From the NCBI GenBank assembly GCA_025435355.1, contig JANJFQ010000003.1, positions 1-51,216 on the forward strand: a stretch of DNA of 51,216 nucleotides, read 5' to 3'. Each line of letters starts with the position of its first letter. Within the stretch, counting starts at the first letter, position 1. Under the pieces are notes generated by a model. It had not been told where the DNA came from and made no database searches. It saw nothing but the letters and a program-made list of their open reading frames with translations. Shown in pieces: positions 42,789 to 51,143 of this stretch. This DNA is from Candidatus Methanophagales archaeon (GTDB lineage: Archaea > Halobacteriota > Syntropharchaeia > Alkanophagales > Methanospirareceae). Position numbers and translations under genes: made by a program.

Positions 42789-44377
42789 ATACCTTCACGC
42801 TCACCATACTTCGCCTTTATTTTATCAGCGACATCCTGAACTCTCCTCAGCTCAAAATCAAAACTGCCATATTCCAAATGAGCTTCTTCATGTGTCGCCA
42901 AAACTTTGTACATAATGAAATTTTTAGCTTCTTCTTTGAAATCTTTAACTCTTCCCGGAAGAAAGATTCGCTCACCGTCGGTTGTGGCTCCCTGTGCTTC
43001 CACAATCTCGATTCTGTAACCTAATAATGCATTCAGATAATGTAACAAAACAGGTTTTACGCGCTTCAGCTCAAGACCATCTGTGATAGAATCAAAAAAA
43101 TCTGCATATTCAGAAGACTCGCCTTTCACAAAAGACGTTGCTTTCTCTTCCCCTTCCATCTTTGCTATTTCTGAAGCCTGGTGAGCTACCTTCTCCAAAC
43201 CTTCATAATCCGCTCTACCGATGAGGTCTGGACTCTCCTCAAGCAAACTAACCGCAGTTCGCACGCTATACCTGGCAACTCGACTACTAAGTCCATAAAC
43301 ATCCTTAACTAACTCTTTATCTCCATACCTCAACAATCTATCAATGAGTGCCGGACTCAGCCCAAGCAACCTGACAGCAGTTCTCCAATTATAATCCCTG
43401 GCGACCTGACTACAAAAACCATAAACAGTTGTAACTAATTCTTTATCCCCATATCCCAGCAATCTATCAATGAGTGCTGGACACTCATCAAGCAACTTAG
43501 CGGCAATAAATCTATCATCTTTGTCGACCTGAGTACAAAGACCGGCAACCTCCTCTAAAACATCATATCCAACTTTATCTATGAGTGCTGGACTCATCTC
43601 AAGCAACCGGGCAGCAACAAAACTATCTTCCTGAGCGACCTGAGTACAAAGACCGGCAACCTCCTCTAAAACATCATATCCAACTTTATCTATGAGTGCT
43701 GGACTCAGCCCAAGCAACCTAACCGCAGTTCTCCCACTATAGTTAGCAACCTGACTACTAAGTCTTGCAATCTTCTCTAAACCTTCATATCCTACTCTAT
43801 CTATGAGTGCTGGGCTCATCTCGAGCAATCTAGCAGCAATAAATCTACGATCGTTTGGGACCTGAGTACAAAGACTGGCAATCTTCTCTAAACCTTCATA
43901 GCCTACTCTATCAACGAGATCTGGACATATCCCAAGCAACTTAGCAGCGACAAAACTATCTTCCTGGACTACCAGAGTACAAAGACCGGCAATCTTCTCT
44001 AAACCTTCATAGCCTACTCTATCTATGAGTATTAGACTCATCTCAAGCAACCGGGCAGCAGTTCCTCCACTATACCTGGCGACCGGACTACAAAGACCAT
44101 AAACATTAAGAACTAATTCTTTATCGCCATAGTTTAGCAATCTATCTATGAGCTCAGGGCTCATCTCAAGCAAACTAACCGCAGTTCGCACACTATGATC
44201 TTTGGCGATCTGGCTACAAAGACCAACAACCTTCTCTAAACCTTCATATCCAATTCTGTCGAGCAAAGGATATAATTCGCCAACTAATTTCTCAAGAACT
44301 TCACCTTCGTAATACTCATTAAGTAGTTTCCTTATTTTTCGCACTCCAAAAGCCCTCTTGATAGAAATCCATGCCAT
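42782..44377 (-). CDS. CbbO/NorD-like N-terminal portion with about ten 37-41 residue helical repeats
   Basis: The 531-residue protein is mostly tandem repeats of the form LLEMSPALIDRVGYEGLEKIAGLCTQVxxDxxFxAAR, about ten copies, of which some use the longer LLxYGDKELVxxVYGLCS variant. They should form a HEAT-like solenoid. The last 110 residues have TDGERIFLPGRVKDFKEEAKNFIMYKVLATHEEAHLEYGSFDF, an HExxH-like segment (HEEAH) that in CbbO/NorD proteins directly precedes the part encoded at 40501-42096. So the two ORFs look like halves of one gene. Two repeats share 72 identical bases, which points to recent expansion. Confidence 0.75.
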   Translation of the reverse strand: MAWISIKRAFGVRKIRKLLNEYYEGEVLEKLVGELYPLLDRIGYEGLEKVVGLCSQIAKDHSVRTAVSLLEMSPELIDRLLNYGDKELVLNVYGLCSPVARYSGGTAARLLEMSLILIDRVGYEGLEKIAGLCTLVVQEDSFVAAKLLGICPDLVDRVGYEGLEKIASLCTQVPNDRRFIAARLLEMSPALIDRVGYEGLEKIARLSSQVANYSGRTAVRLLGLSPALIDKVGYDVLEEVAGLCTQVAQEDSFVAARLLEMSPALIDKVGYDVLEEVAGLCTQVDKDDRFIAAKLLDECPALIDRLLGYGDKELVTTVYGFCSQVARDYNWRTAVRLLGLSPALIDRLLRYGDKELVKDVYGLSSRVARYSVRTAVSLLEESPDLIGRADYEGLEKVAHQASEIAKMEGEEKATSFVKGESSEYADFFDSITDGLELKRVKPVLLHYLNALLGYRIEIVEAQGATTDGERIFLPGRVKDFKEEAKNFIMYKVLATHEEAHLEYGSFDFELRRVQDVADKIKAKYGEREGIK

Positions 44378-44390
44378 TTTCTGTCAGCAG

Positions 44391-45221
44391 TTACACGTTA
44401 AAGTAATTTTTGAGGATTTCTTCTATGCTTCTTTTGAGGTCACTATCGTGAGTTAAAGGCTCTGTCATAGTTGAATATAGCGCATCTCTCATTGGTACCC
44501 CACTTTTTAGCAAGGTGGCAGCATAAACAAGTTCTCTGGTAGAAACACCTTCTTCGAGCCCTTGTTGAATAAGGTTTCTTATTTTATTCGCAGCTTTTAC
44601 CAACCTTTTTGCAGTATCTTGTTCAACACCCGTCTCTTGATGCACAATTTGAGTTTCTAAGCCTTCACCTGGCCATCCGAGCGCGATGCTTACAAACCTC
44701 TGTCTTGTACTTTGTTTCAATTCTTTTAAGACACTCTGGTAACCCGGATTATAACTAATTACCAGCATAAAGTCATCTGGAGCATAGAACATCTTTCCTA
44801 ACTTCTCAACCAGCAAATATCTCCTATGATCCGTTAATGGATGAATGACGACAGTTGTATCTTTTCTTGCTTCCACGACTTCATCCAGATAAACGATTCC
44901 ACCATTTTTTACAGCCATAAGAAGAGGACCATCAATCCACTCAACATCGTCTCCTTTAATGATATACCTTCCGGTTAAGTCATTTCCACTTAAATCATCA
45001 TGACAAGCAACAGTATAGAGCGGGCAACCTAACTTCCAGGCCATATGCTCAACTAATCTTGTTTTACCACTTCCCGTAGGTCCCTTCAGCATAACCGGAA
45101 GTTTATTCATATAGGCAGCTTCAAATAGCGCAACCTCGTTCCCTTGCGGTAAATAAAAAGGCTCCTCTTTTATTTCAAAGCTACCATCTTCATATAATCT
45201 TGAGTCCAATCTCTCTAACAT
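44391..45221 (-). CDS. MoxR-type AAA ATPase, CbbQ/NorQ group
   Basis: The 276-residue ATPase has Walker [19 protein letters not shown], the diagnostic [18 protein letters not shown], Walker [18 protein letters not shown], the DHRRYL loop and sensor 1 [13 protein letters not shown]. This is the CbbQ/NirQ/NorQ pattern. It works with CbbO/NorD VWA partners, which follow 13 nt downstream. The client enzyme is unknown; no rubisco or nitric-oxide reductase gene is in the window. Confidence 0.88.
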   Translation of the reverse strand: MLERLDSRLYEDGSFEIKEEPFYLPQGNEVALFEAAYMNKLPVMLKGPTGSGKTRLVEHMAWKLGCPLYTVACHDDLSGNDLTGRYIIKGDDVEWIDGPLLMAVKNGGIVYLDEVVEARKDTTVVIHPLTDHRRYLLVEKLGKMFYAPDDFMLVISYNPGYQSVLKELKQSTRQRFVSIALGWPGEGLETQIVHQETGVEQDTAKRLVKAANKIRNLIQQGLEEGVSTRELVYAATLLKSGVPMRDALYSTMTEPLTHDSDLKRSIEEILKNYFNV

Positions 45222-45313
45222 TTATACTCACTTAACAGTGACTACAATAATTCATATTCATTTAAATCTTTCGTATTTGACGATATGAAAAACCCTTTTT
45301 TGTTTAGCGCCTT

Positions 45314-45721
45314 TTATAATACCACGAGATTACTCCGTTGAAAGGATTTTGTTATAATCGAGCTGTGCATCCTCTTTCTTATCTGGATCCAGCAGGAGCC
45401 CAGCCCCAAGCTCTGACTGGTAAGTTGTAAGATTATGGAAGTGATGGAGCAGTCCCCGATCCAGACGTCCGACTCGTTCTCGTCGGCGCAGACCACCACT
45501 CCCAAGCTTGACCCCTTCACGAAGCTCGAGCCGCTGGTCTTGGCCCGGGAGAGCTCTTCCAATTTGGCTCTGTCAGTAATGAAGAGAAACCGCCAGGGCC
45601 TGAAATTGCGAGAAGAGGGAGAGCGGAGGGGCGCTTCCTCCAACAGCTCGATGAACTCGGGCTCGATTTCTTTATCCTTGTATTTTCTGACACTCCGTCG
45701 CTTTCTCAGTATATCAAGCAT
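45314..45721 (-). pseudogene. Truncated nitroreductase-family gene
   Basis: The frame starts MLDILRKRRSVRKYKDKEIEPEFIELLEEAPLRSPSSRNFRPWRFLFITD, the FMN-binding beginning of the nitroreductase family, and continues through VVVCADENESDVWIGDCSITSIILQLTSQSLGLGSCWIQIRKRMHSS. It then loses the family pattern and stops. The last 40 or so residues, including the final FMN-contact segment, are missing or frameshifted. Probably inactive. Confidence 0.65.
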
Positions 45722-45825
45722 AATCTTCCTCCACGTCTTCCTATGTTTTGCTGTAAAATAAATTCATATCCTGGTCGTTTTGAGGAGTATATTCGCGGGC
45801 AACTCCATCCTCTTATTACCTAATT

Positions 45826-45982
45826 TTATTCTAAACGATACACTTCCCCGATTTGCAACGGCACAACCCTGATATCCGCTCGCGCTTCTACTTCGTTCTT
45901 GAATTCTTCTGGATCCGCTTCGTACCGATGCATGGAGATGACAACTTTTGGTTTGATTGTTAGTGCAGCCTCAACAGCCTCC
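45826..45982 (-). pseudogene. C-terminal remnant of an MBL-fold hydrolase
   Basis: In the 407 bp gap after the nitroreductase piece, the minus strand reads EAVEAALTIKPKVVISMHRYEADPEEFKNEVEARADIRVVPLQIGEVYRLE and stops. It resembles the end of UlaG-like metallo-beta-lactamase proteins (A-x-x-I-x-P-K-x-V-I-P-M-H). The remaining bases up to 46128 show no gene. Confidence 0.6.
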
Positions 45983-46128
45983 AAAAGAAATTACGCACAA
46001 CAGGGTATATTCGAACTTGAGTTCGCATATCCTTCCATTTTGGCATTATACCGAACTTACTCCATATACATCCCTTCAGTTTCCCGCTCATTTTTTTAGT
46101 ACCTGAATTTTGTAATAGACGCAGATAC

Positions 46129-46791
46129 TCAAATAACGGTTCTTTGAGCTACATAGGCGTAGTAAAGATCGTCAATATCTTCCTGTCCACTCCACACTAA
46201 AAATTTAAACTCCTTCAACTTGTCAAAGCCGCAACCTTGTAAAAGTCTTTCGATGTATCTATTGCTGTGCATGAATACCGTTACGCCCCAGTCGCTTTGG
46301 ATCTCTGAATAACCTTGCGGGTTGTGACTGACCGCCTTTTCTTCTTTTTCCGGGGTTTGTGCTAAAACAGTGAAGGCGAAGATTCCTCCTGGTTTGATAA
46401 TCCGGGAAACCTCTTTAAACATCGGTTCCAAGTTGCCAAAGAAATGAAAAACGCCGCAGGAAATCACATGGTCGAAGAAGCCGTCGGAATAAGGCAGCGG
46501 CGTATTCCGCAGGTCGAACTGTTTGAGGTCCTTTGCGAAATCTTTCGACTTGCAGATTTTCAACATTTCAATAGACCCGTCGATTCCGAATACTTCCAAG
46601 CCCGCTCTGGCAAATGGTAGGGAGCCAAGCCCTGTACCTATTCCGAGATCAAGCAGGCGCTCATGAGGATTCACATATTCAAAGTTCAGACCGAACAGCG
46701 CTTCATGGGCGAAACACTTGTATTCACGGACTTGCTGATCGTATTCAGCAGCGCATTCATCGTGTCCGCGAATAATATCGTTCTTTTTCAT
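46129..46791 (-). CDS. SAM-dependent methyltransferase (class I, small-molecule type)
   Basis: The 220-residue protein has a typical Methyltransf_11/25 core: RLLDLGIGTGLGSLPFARAGLEVFGIDGSIEML (SAM site), LRNTPLPYSDGFFDHVISCGVFHFFGN (post-motifs), and VSRIIKPGGIFAFTVLA. An AAAGGAGAC site precedes the ATG. The target is unknown. The flanks are gene remnants, so it may be a recent arrival. Confidence 0.85.
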   Translation of the reverse strand: MKKNDIIRGHDECAAEYDQQVREYKCFAHEALFGLNFEYVNPHERLLDLGIGTGLGSLPFARAGLEVFGIDGSIEMLKICKSKDFAKDLKQFDLRNTPLPYSDGFFDHVISCGVFHFFGNLEPMFKEVSRIIKPGGIFAFTVLAQTPEKEEKAVSHNPQGYSEIQSDWGVTVFMHSNRYIERLLQGCGFDKLKEFKFLVWSGQEDIDDLYYAYVAQRTVI

Positions 46792-46908
46792 TTTTTCTGT
46801 CTCCTTTAGTTTATGAATATTGCACGGTCTTTAAAAAAAATTCCATTAATCGCCCATAGTTCACGATTTCATATTAACGTTTATATTAAATTACTTTCAA
46901 ATTCATAG

Positions 46909-47073
46909 AAGCATCGCCTACGTTACTTTGGAGACGAAGATCGCTGGTCTATAGCATTTTACACATATAGCCACGAGAAGTATGAGCCTTGCGTTTTCAA
47001 CAACGGGAGTTTTCATGGTACACCCGAGGAGGCCTTTGAAAGTTCCGCAGTATACTTGCAAGATTCTCCATGA
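46909..47073 (+). pseudogene. C-terminal remnant of a hypothetical gene
   Basis: In the 348 bp gap before the membrane-protein operon an open frame without a start reads HRLRYFGDEDRWSIAFYTYSHEKYEPCVF, then NNGSFHGTPEEAFESSAVYLQDSP and a stop. The composition is protein-like and resembles the end of small bacterial hypothetical proteins. The N-terminus is lost after a TAG. Confidence 0.45.
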
Positions 47074-47106
47074 TTTTAGATATTACAAACAATTTTGTAC
47101 CACAAA

Positions 47107-47133
47107 CCTTTATATAGTGCAAACTACATTGCA
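47107..47133 (+). promoter_or_regulatory. TATA box with overlapping TGCAA-N6-TTGCA palindrome
   Basis: CCTTTATATAGT (47107-47118) is a good TATA box 22-33 nt upstream of the ATG at 47140, so the message is nearly leaderless. The inverted repeat TGCAAACTACATTGCA (47118-47133) lies over the transcription start. It is a natural candidate operator for the winged-helix protein of the same operon. Confidence 0.5.
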
Positions 47134-47139
47134 TTAATT

Positions 47140-47751
47140 ATGATAGAAAAAATCAATTTGAAAGAAATCGAGAAAAAGGCATGGACATCTACTTTTGAGG
47201 ATGGAATTACTGACATTGGAATAGGTCTCATATTAGTTGTATCGACGATCTGCCAGATGTTTGATGATGTTCGTTTTTATCTGTATGCATTATTCATAGT
47301 ACCGGCACTGTTTATCACTGCAGCGAAAAAATACATTACAACTCCCAGGATAGGGCTTGTCAAATTCAGCAGGGAGCGCAACAAAAAAAGATATATGCTT
47401 TTCTTGGTCATGACAACAGCAATTGTTTTTCTGCTAATACTAACAACAAAAGGATTGCTTCAAAAATTACCAATGACACCACTAATAGTCGGATCGATAG
47501 TATTCATTATCTGCAGTTCAATTGCATATTTTTTGAATTTCAACAGGATGTACATCTATGCTGTCCTGTTTACTTTATCCTTTGCACTTAATGAGATAAC
47601 AATAGCTAATACAGGAGTCATTGCAAGTGGTGCATACGCCTGGTTGATTTCAGCAATAATATTGATAGTGATAGGGTTTGTGTATTTGGTTAGATTCCTG
47701 AAGAAATATCCACTGCCGGTAAAGGAGGTGTCCGATGTCAGCCACAATTAA
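47140..47751 (+). CDS. Membrane protein, paralogue A (about 5 TM)
   Basis: I start at 47140 (MIEKINLKEIEKKAWTSTFEDGITDIGIGLILVVSTICQMF). The N-terminal INLKEIEKKAWTSTFEDGITDIGIGL and the TPRIGLVKF loop recur in the next gene (INLKEIEQKAYRDSQQDGLMEIMMGL and YPRIGFVKF). So the two are duplicates. Five or so membrane segments follow. No named family is recognised. It overlaps the next gene by 17 nt. Confidence 0.7.
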   Translation: MIEKINLKEIEKKAWTSTFEDGITDIGIGLILVVSTICQMFDDVRFYLYALFIVPALFITAAKKYITTPRIGLVKFSRERNKKRYMLFLVMTTAIVFLLILTTKGLLQKLPMTPLIVGSIVFIICSSIAYFLNFNRMYIYAVLFTLSFALNEITIANTGVIASGAYAWLISAIILIVIGFVYLVRFLKKYPLPVKEVSDVSHN

Positions 47752-48208
47752 TCTGAAAGAGATAGAGCAAAAAGCATATCGTGATTCCCAGCAGGACGGC
47801 TTGATGGAAATCATGATGGGACTAATCCTTATGGCTTTTGGCGGCTTTTTCTATTCTACCGTTTTTGTATTCTACATTTTATTGATTTTATTTTCCGGAA
47901 GGATTGTTGAGTTCTTTCGAAAACGGTATATCTATCCCAGAATTGGGTTCGTCAAGTTCCGTCAGGAAAACCCAAAGGCGGTCTTGACTGGCGTCCTTCT
48001 TTTCGAGTTCGCAGTTATCGTGATCATATTCACTCTGATCTCTTTATTTGGTGACGTGAAGGAGTATTCCCAATGGGTGAAGTGGTCGCCATTGATTTAT
48101 CTGGTTTTCATGGGTGGATTCCTATTCCTTTGTGGGTTGGTCATCTTCACCCGTTTTATGAGCAAGTATCCGCTTCTCCCAGAGGAGGTCTCCCGTGTCA
48201 TCAAGTAA
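47735..48208 (+). CDS. Membrane protein, paralogue B (4 TM)
   Basis: The 157-residue protein is preceded by AAAGGAGGTG. It shares the start motif and the RIGFVKF loop with paralogue A, then has paired hydrophobic segments. The two probably form a heteromeric membrane complex. The following winged-helix gene overlaps it by 14 nt, an arrangement common for systems where a membrane protein and a MarR/ArsR-like regulator act together. Confidence 0.7.
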   Translation: MSATINLKEIEQKAYRDSQQDGLMEIMMGLILMAFGGFFYSTVFVFYILLILFSGRIVEFFRKRYIYPRIGFVKFRQENPKAVLTGVLLFEFAVIVIIFTLISLFGDVKEYSQWVKWSPLIYLVFMGGFLFLCGLVIFTRFMSKYPLLPEEVSRVIK

Positions 48209-48530
48209 GAACGCACCAAGCGAAGACCTTCAGTCCATCGCGGGAATTGACCGGCTGATCCACGAACCTGCCAGACTGATGATCATGGCATACCTCTATG
48301 TCGTAGAGAGCGCAGACTTCCTCTTCTTGATGCACCAGACCGGGCTGACACACGGCAACCTATCCTCACACATGAGCAAGCTGGAAGCTGCGGGCTACAT
48401 CGAGGTAGTGAAGGAGTTTGTGACCAAGAAGCCACATACTATGCTCCGCCTCACAGACAAAGGGCGAACTGCTTTTCGGGCGTACCGGCAGAGCATGATG
48501 CAGGTGCTTGATGACTTGTCTGACAAGTAA
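48195..48530 (+). CDS. Winged-helix transcriptional regulator (MarR/ArsR-like)
   Basis: GTG start after GAGGAGGT. The 111-residue protein contains IDRLIHEPARLMIMAYLYVVESADFLFLMHQTGLTHGNLSSHMSKLEAAGYIEVVKEFVTKKPHTMLRLTDKGRTAF, the standard one-domain winged helix of the HTH_34 type (recognition helix HGNLSSHMSKL, wing with K-P-H-T). It probably controls its own operon through the palindrome at 47118. Confidence 0.88.
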   Translation: MSSSKNAPSEDLQSIAGIDRLIHEPARLMIMAYLYVVESADFLFLMHQTGLTHGNLSSHMSKLEAAGYIEVVKEFVTKKPHTMLRLTDKGRTAFRAYRQSMMQVLDDLSDK

Positions 48531-48585
48531 TAATGAGAGAAGTGGATAAAAAAATAGAAAGGGGATAAAAAAAATATAAACACCC

Positions 48586-49560
48586 CTATGCCGACATTTT
48601 TAGAATTGGATGTGGTTCCTTCGTCTCTATTCCGTGTTCTGCATGGTTAGCCTCTGCAACAATCATATCTGCCATGCCAACCAGCGGGAACACCTTCGGA
48701 GCATTCTCGATTGGTCCGTAAAGCACGAAATCCTGACCCGCCATTACCGGGATAATATTAGAGGCTATGTCACAGATACTGAACACGTCTGCACCAAGTC
48801 CTTCCCAGCCAGCCGGTCCTTTTGTCGCATGCTCCTTCCGGAACGTCTTCAGCCATGTCCATGCAGAAGGTGCATTGTGGATACCCAACCCCACGGCAAT
48901 ACCGAATTTCGATTTGACGACGAAGCCAGAAGCAACAGCTGATCCAACCCCTGCGCCTATGGGTAGTGTAGCGGGATCACACATCTGTTTCGTTACACCC
49001 ATGTCCCGTGCAAGATGCACCAATCCTTTCTCGAAGGTACCTGCTCCTGTCTCTAACAAATCAATCTTCCCTGCTACCGTTGAATCTTTTGGATTGAACG
49101 CTAAGATAATCGCTGCTTCCAGCCTGGAATCTTTGATTGCTTCCAGCTCCGCTTCAGAACACGAAATGTTTATAGAGTTATACACCGCTTTATCTATCAG
49201 TCCAACTTCATCAGCATACTTGAGCCCTGCAACCTTTGCTTCTGCCACTGTCGAGTCAATCAAGAAGGGAACATCACTTACCTCGGTACAGAATGCGATT
49301 TCTTTCTCCATTGCCTCTGATGACTCTGAAAATATCTGCATCATGCATGGATTGCCGGTTAAATCCGAAAACTCCTCTTGCTTCTTTATCACGTCTTCCG
49401 CTGCTTTCTTGTCAAATATACCTTTATCCGCATCTTCGACCAGATAATGCTTCGCATAGAATATCGTACCACAAAGAACAGTTGCGCACTCTCCTGGCTG
49501 TCCTCCTACCTTCGCTTTACCTATCTCATATATATCCTGCTTCCTATCAAATACAAACAT
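48586..49560 (-). CDS. mtrH: Tetrahydromethanopterin S-methyltransferase subunit H
   Basis: MtrH moves the methyl group between methyl-tetrahydromethanopterin and the corrinoid of MtrA. The 324 residues show the family pattern: MFVFDRKQDIYEIGKAKVGGQPGECATVLCGTIFYAKH, NPCMMQIFSESSEAMEKEIAFC, PFLIDSTVAEAKVAGLKYADEVGLIDKAVYNSI, and GLGIHNAPSAWTWLKTFRKE. It is the last gene of the mtr operon, 19 nt after mtrG. Confidence 0.96.
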   Translation of the reverse strand: MFVFDRKQDIYEIGKAKVGGQPGECATVLCGTIFYAKHYLVEDADKGIFDKKAAEDVIKKQEEFSDLTGNPCMMQIFSESSEAMEKEIAFCTEVSDVPFLIDSTVAEAKVAGLKYADEVGLIDKAVYNSINISCSEAELEAIKDSRLEAAIILAFNPKDSTVAGKIDLLETGAGTFEKGLVHLARDMGVTKQMCDPATLPIGAGVGSAVASGFVVKSKFGIAVGLGIHNAPSAWTWLKTFRKEHATKGPAGWEGLGADVFSICDIASNIIPVMAGQDFVLYGPIENAPKVFPLVGMADMIVAEANHAEHGIETKEPHPILKMSA

Positions 49561-49579
49561 TTTTTCTGCCCTCCTTTTC

Positions 49580-49873
49580 TTATCCTATCAGGAATATCAC
49601 GTATACAAGTATTCCTATTATCAGCCCGTACAAAAGACCAATCGCAAAACCCATTTTCTCTCCCTGTCTCTGCGCAAGCTCGCCCGTGACAAACTCCACC
49701 TTCTCGTCCATCGCCGCTAATCTGCCCAGTAGTTTTGTGTGCTCTGGTGGTGTCATTGCAACAGGAACTGCTAACTCCTTCAGTTCCTCTTCTAACTTCT
49801 CCAACACCTCTGCTTCTACTTCTCTCTCTATCTCCTTTTCCAGCTCTTCCTCTGTTTTTTTCTCTTCTCCCAT
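49580..49873 (-). CDS. mtrG: Tetrahydromethanopterin S-methyltransferase subunit G
   Basis: The 97-residue protein has a long acidic helix (EEELEKEIEREVEAEVLEKLEEELKEL), the conserved VPVAMTPPEHTKLLGRLAAMDEKVEFVTGELAQRQGEKMGFAIGLLYG, and one membrane anchor. MtrG is normally about 70-85 residues; the acidic N-terminal addition is longer here. Confidence 0.9.
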   Translation of the reverse strand: MGEEKKTEEELEKEIEREVEAEVLEKLEEELKELAVPVAMTPPEHTKLLGRLAAMDEKVEFVTGELAQRQGEKMGFAIGLLYGLIIGILVYVIFLIG

Positions 49874-49892
49874 TCTTTATTTCTCCTTTGTT

Positions 49893-50090
49893 TTATGCCC
49901 ACGTCATAACTCTAAATCCGGCGAGAAGCAGACTCACGAATAGCCCGATTGCCATCCCTTTTATGAATCCTACCCAGAGACCGGCTGCGAACCTCGAATC
50001 CTTGCCTATTAACGTTATGGACTTTCTCAAGTCCTCTATTTTTGCAGTTATCACCGCCGTTTCCGGTGTTTGTTGAATTACTTTTGCCAT
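49893..50090 (-). CDS. mtrF: Tetrahydromethanopterin S-methyltransferase subunit F
   Basis: The 65-residue protein reads MAKVIQQTPETAVITAKIEDLRKSITLIGKDSRFAAGLWVGFIKGMAIGLFVSLLLAGF. It has the MtrF pattern: a short soluble part with K-x-x-R-F-x-x-G followed by a C-terminal membrane helix. The related segment also appears in MtrA (RDQKLSSGL). It directly follows mtrA (TAA-ATG). Confidence 0.9.
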   Translation of the reverse strand: MAKVIQQTPETAVITAKIEDLRKSITLIGKDSRFAAGLWVGFIKGMAIGLFVSLLLAGFRVMTWA

Positions 50091-50831
50091 TTAGGACACC
50101 CCCCATAAGATAAGAGGCAGAAGAAACACAATTGCCGCTATCAGCCCTGCCAATATTCCCAGTATAGAATTCATGGAGAGCCCCGATGATAACTTCTGGT
50201 CCCTCGCAATTAACTGACTCTTGTATGTGATATCCTTCGTGGCTCGATTTATTACGTCCATGAATGGAGAAGCGGGCATTGCTAAAGGCATTGCCAACAC
50301 TGCCCCCACTGCTTCCTCTTCGCCCACCTTTACAAACATCGGGTCTTCCGGATAAGCGCCAGGGTCCCTTGCCTTCAGCTCATTTACTTTTGCCATTATC
50401 GTCCCATAGTCTTCCTCACCTATCATGTCAATTATTTCCACCTGATCTCTGAATCGCGCGATCGCAGTATCCGGTAGATTCTCGATGAAGGGTATTGCAC
50501 CTGTCGTGTCTATTATCTTATGTGTATTGGGGTCAACGCCATTTTTCCACAGTGCTATCATCGAACCTCCGCTTATATGCCCCGGAACTTCCGCACCTGC
50601 AACGATGAGGAATCTTATGTTCGGATTTGAGATCATGTTCGTTATCATCTTCTCTAACCCGATGTTCTCTGTTTTATCAGGTCCCTGTATCGCAATCCCG
50701 GGCAGGTGTTCGATGTGGAAATAAGACCCCGTTGACGATATTGCCACCGGGCTTTCCGGATCGCCGACTTCATAGTCACCGGTGACGAGCGGCCATTTTT
50801 CCGGAACTTCTTTCTTCTCCGCCATATTCAC
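50091..50831 (-). CDS. mtrA: Tetrahydromethanopterin S-methyltransferase subunit A (corrinoid protein)
   Basis: MtrA carries the cobamide that shuttles the methyl group. The 246 residues include VTGDYEVGDPESPVAISSTGS, FLIVAGAEVPGHISGGSMIALWKNGVDPNTHKIIDTTGAIPFIENL with the histidine that coordinates cobalt, and a single C-terminal membrane helix after AIVFLLPLILWG. It overlaps mtrB by 4 nt (ATGA), so translation is coupled. Confidence 0.95.
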   Translation of the reverse strand: MNMAEKKEVPEKWPLVTGDYEVGDPESPVAISSTGSYFHIEHLPGIAIQGPDKTENIGLEKMITNMISNPNIRFLIVAGAEVPGHISGGSMIALWKNGVDPNTHKIIDTTGAIPFIENLPDTAIARFRDQVEIIDMIGEEDYGTIMAKVNELKARDPGAYPEDPMFVKVGEEEAVGAVLAMPLAMPASPFMDVINRATKDITYKSQLIARDQKLSSGLSMNSILGILAGLIAAIVFLLPLILWGVS

Positions 50832-51127
50832 GCACCTCCTATTTTAAATAATGCAAGTGTTACCGCTAACACACCAAACATCACTCCGAACACGAACATC
50901 GTTATGAAGCCCGCTTTACTCAATGCTCCTTCTCTGTGCGGCTGAGACATCAAGAACCCACTCGTTGGGTCGAGGCAATTGACAAGGTCCTCCACTGAAG
51001 CTTCCATGACTGCTATTTGCTCTTCTATCGGTGAAAGGTTCACTTTGTAGAATCCTGGTCTGCTCTCTCCTACTTTGAGCGAGTCCGGGTCCAGCACCAC
51101 ACCATATTTCTCATTTATTACCAACAT
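50828..51127 (-). CDS. mtrB: Tetrahydromethanopterin S-methyltransferase subunit B
   Basis: The 99-residue protein has LVINEKYGVVLDPDSLKVGESRPGFYKVNLSPIEEQIAVMEASVEDLVNCLDPTSGFLMSQPHREGALSKAGF then one membrane helix, the MtrB pattern. ATAGGAGGTAAAAAC precedes the ATG. Confidence 0.94.
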   Translation of the reverse strand: MLVINEKYGVVLDPDSLKVGESRPGFYKVNLSPIEEQIAVMEASVEDLVNCLDPTSGFLMSQPHREGALSKAGFITMFVFGVMFGVLAVTLALFKIGGA

Positions 51128-51143
51128 GTTTTTACCTCCTATG

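Noticed and set aside
43201-44250. The regular 111-123 bp repeats considered as a CRISPR-like array
   Set aside because: They are in-frame codon repeats of a protein; there are no spacers, no short palindromic repeat and no cas genes. I see no CRISPR array in the window.
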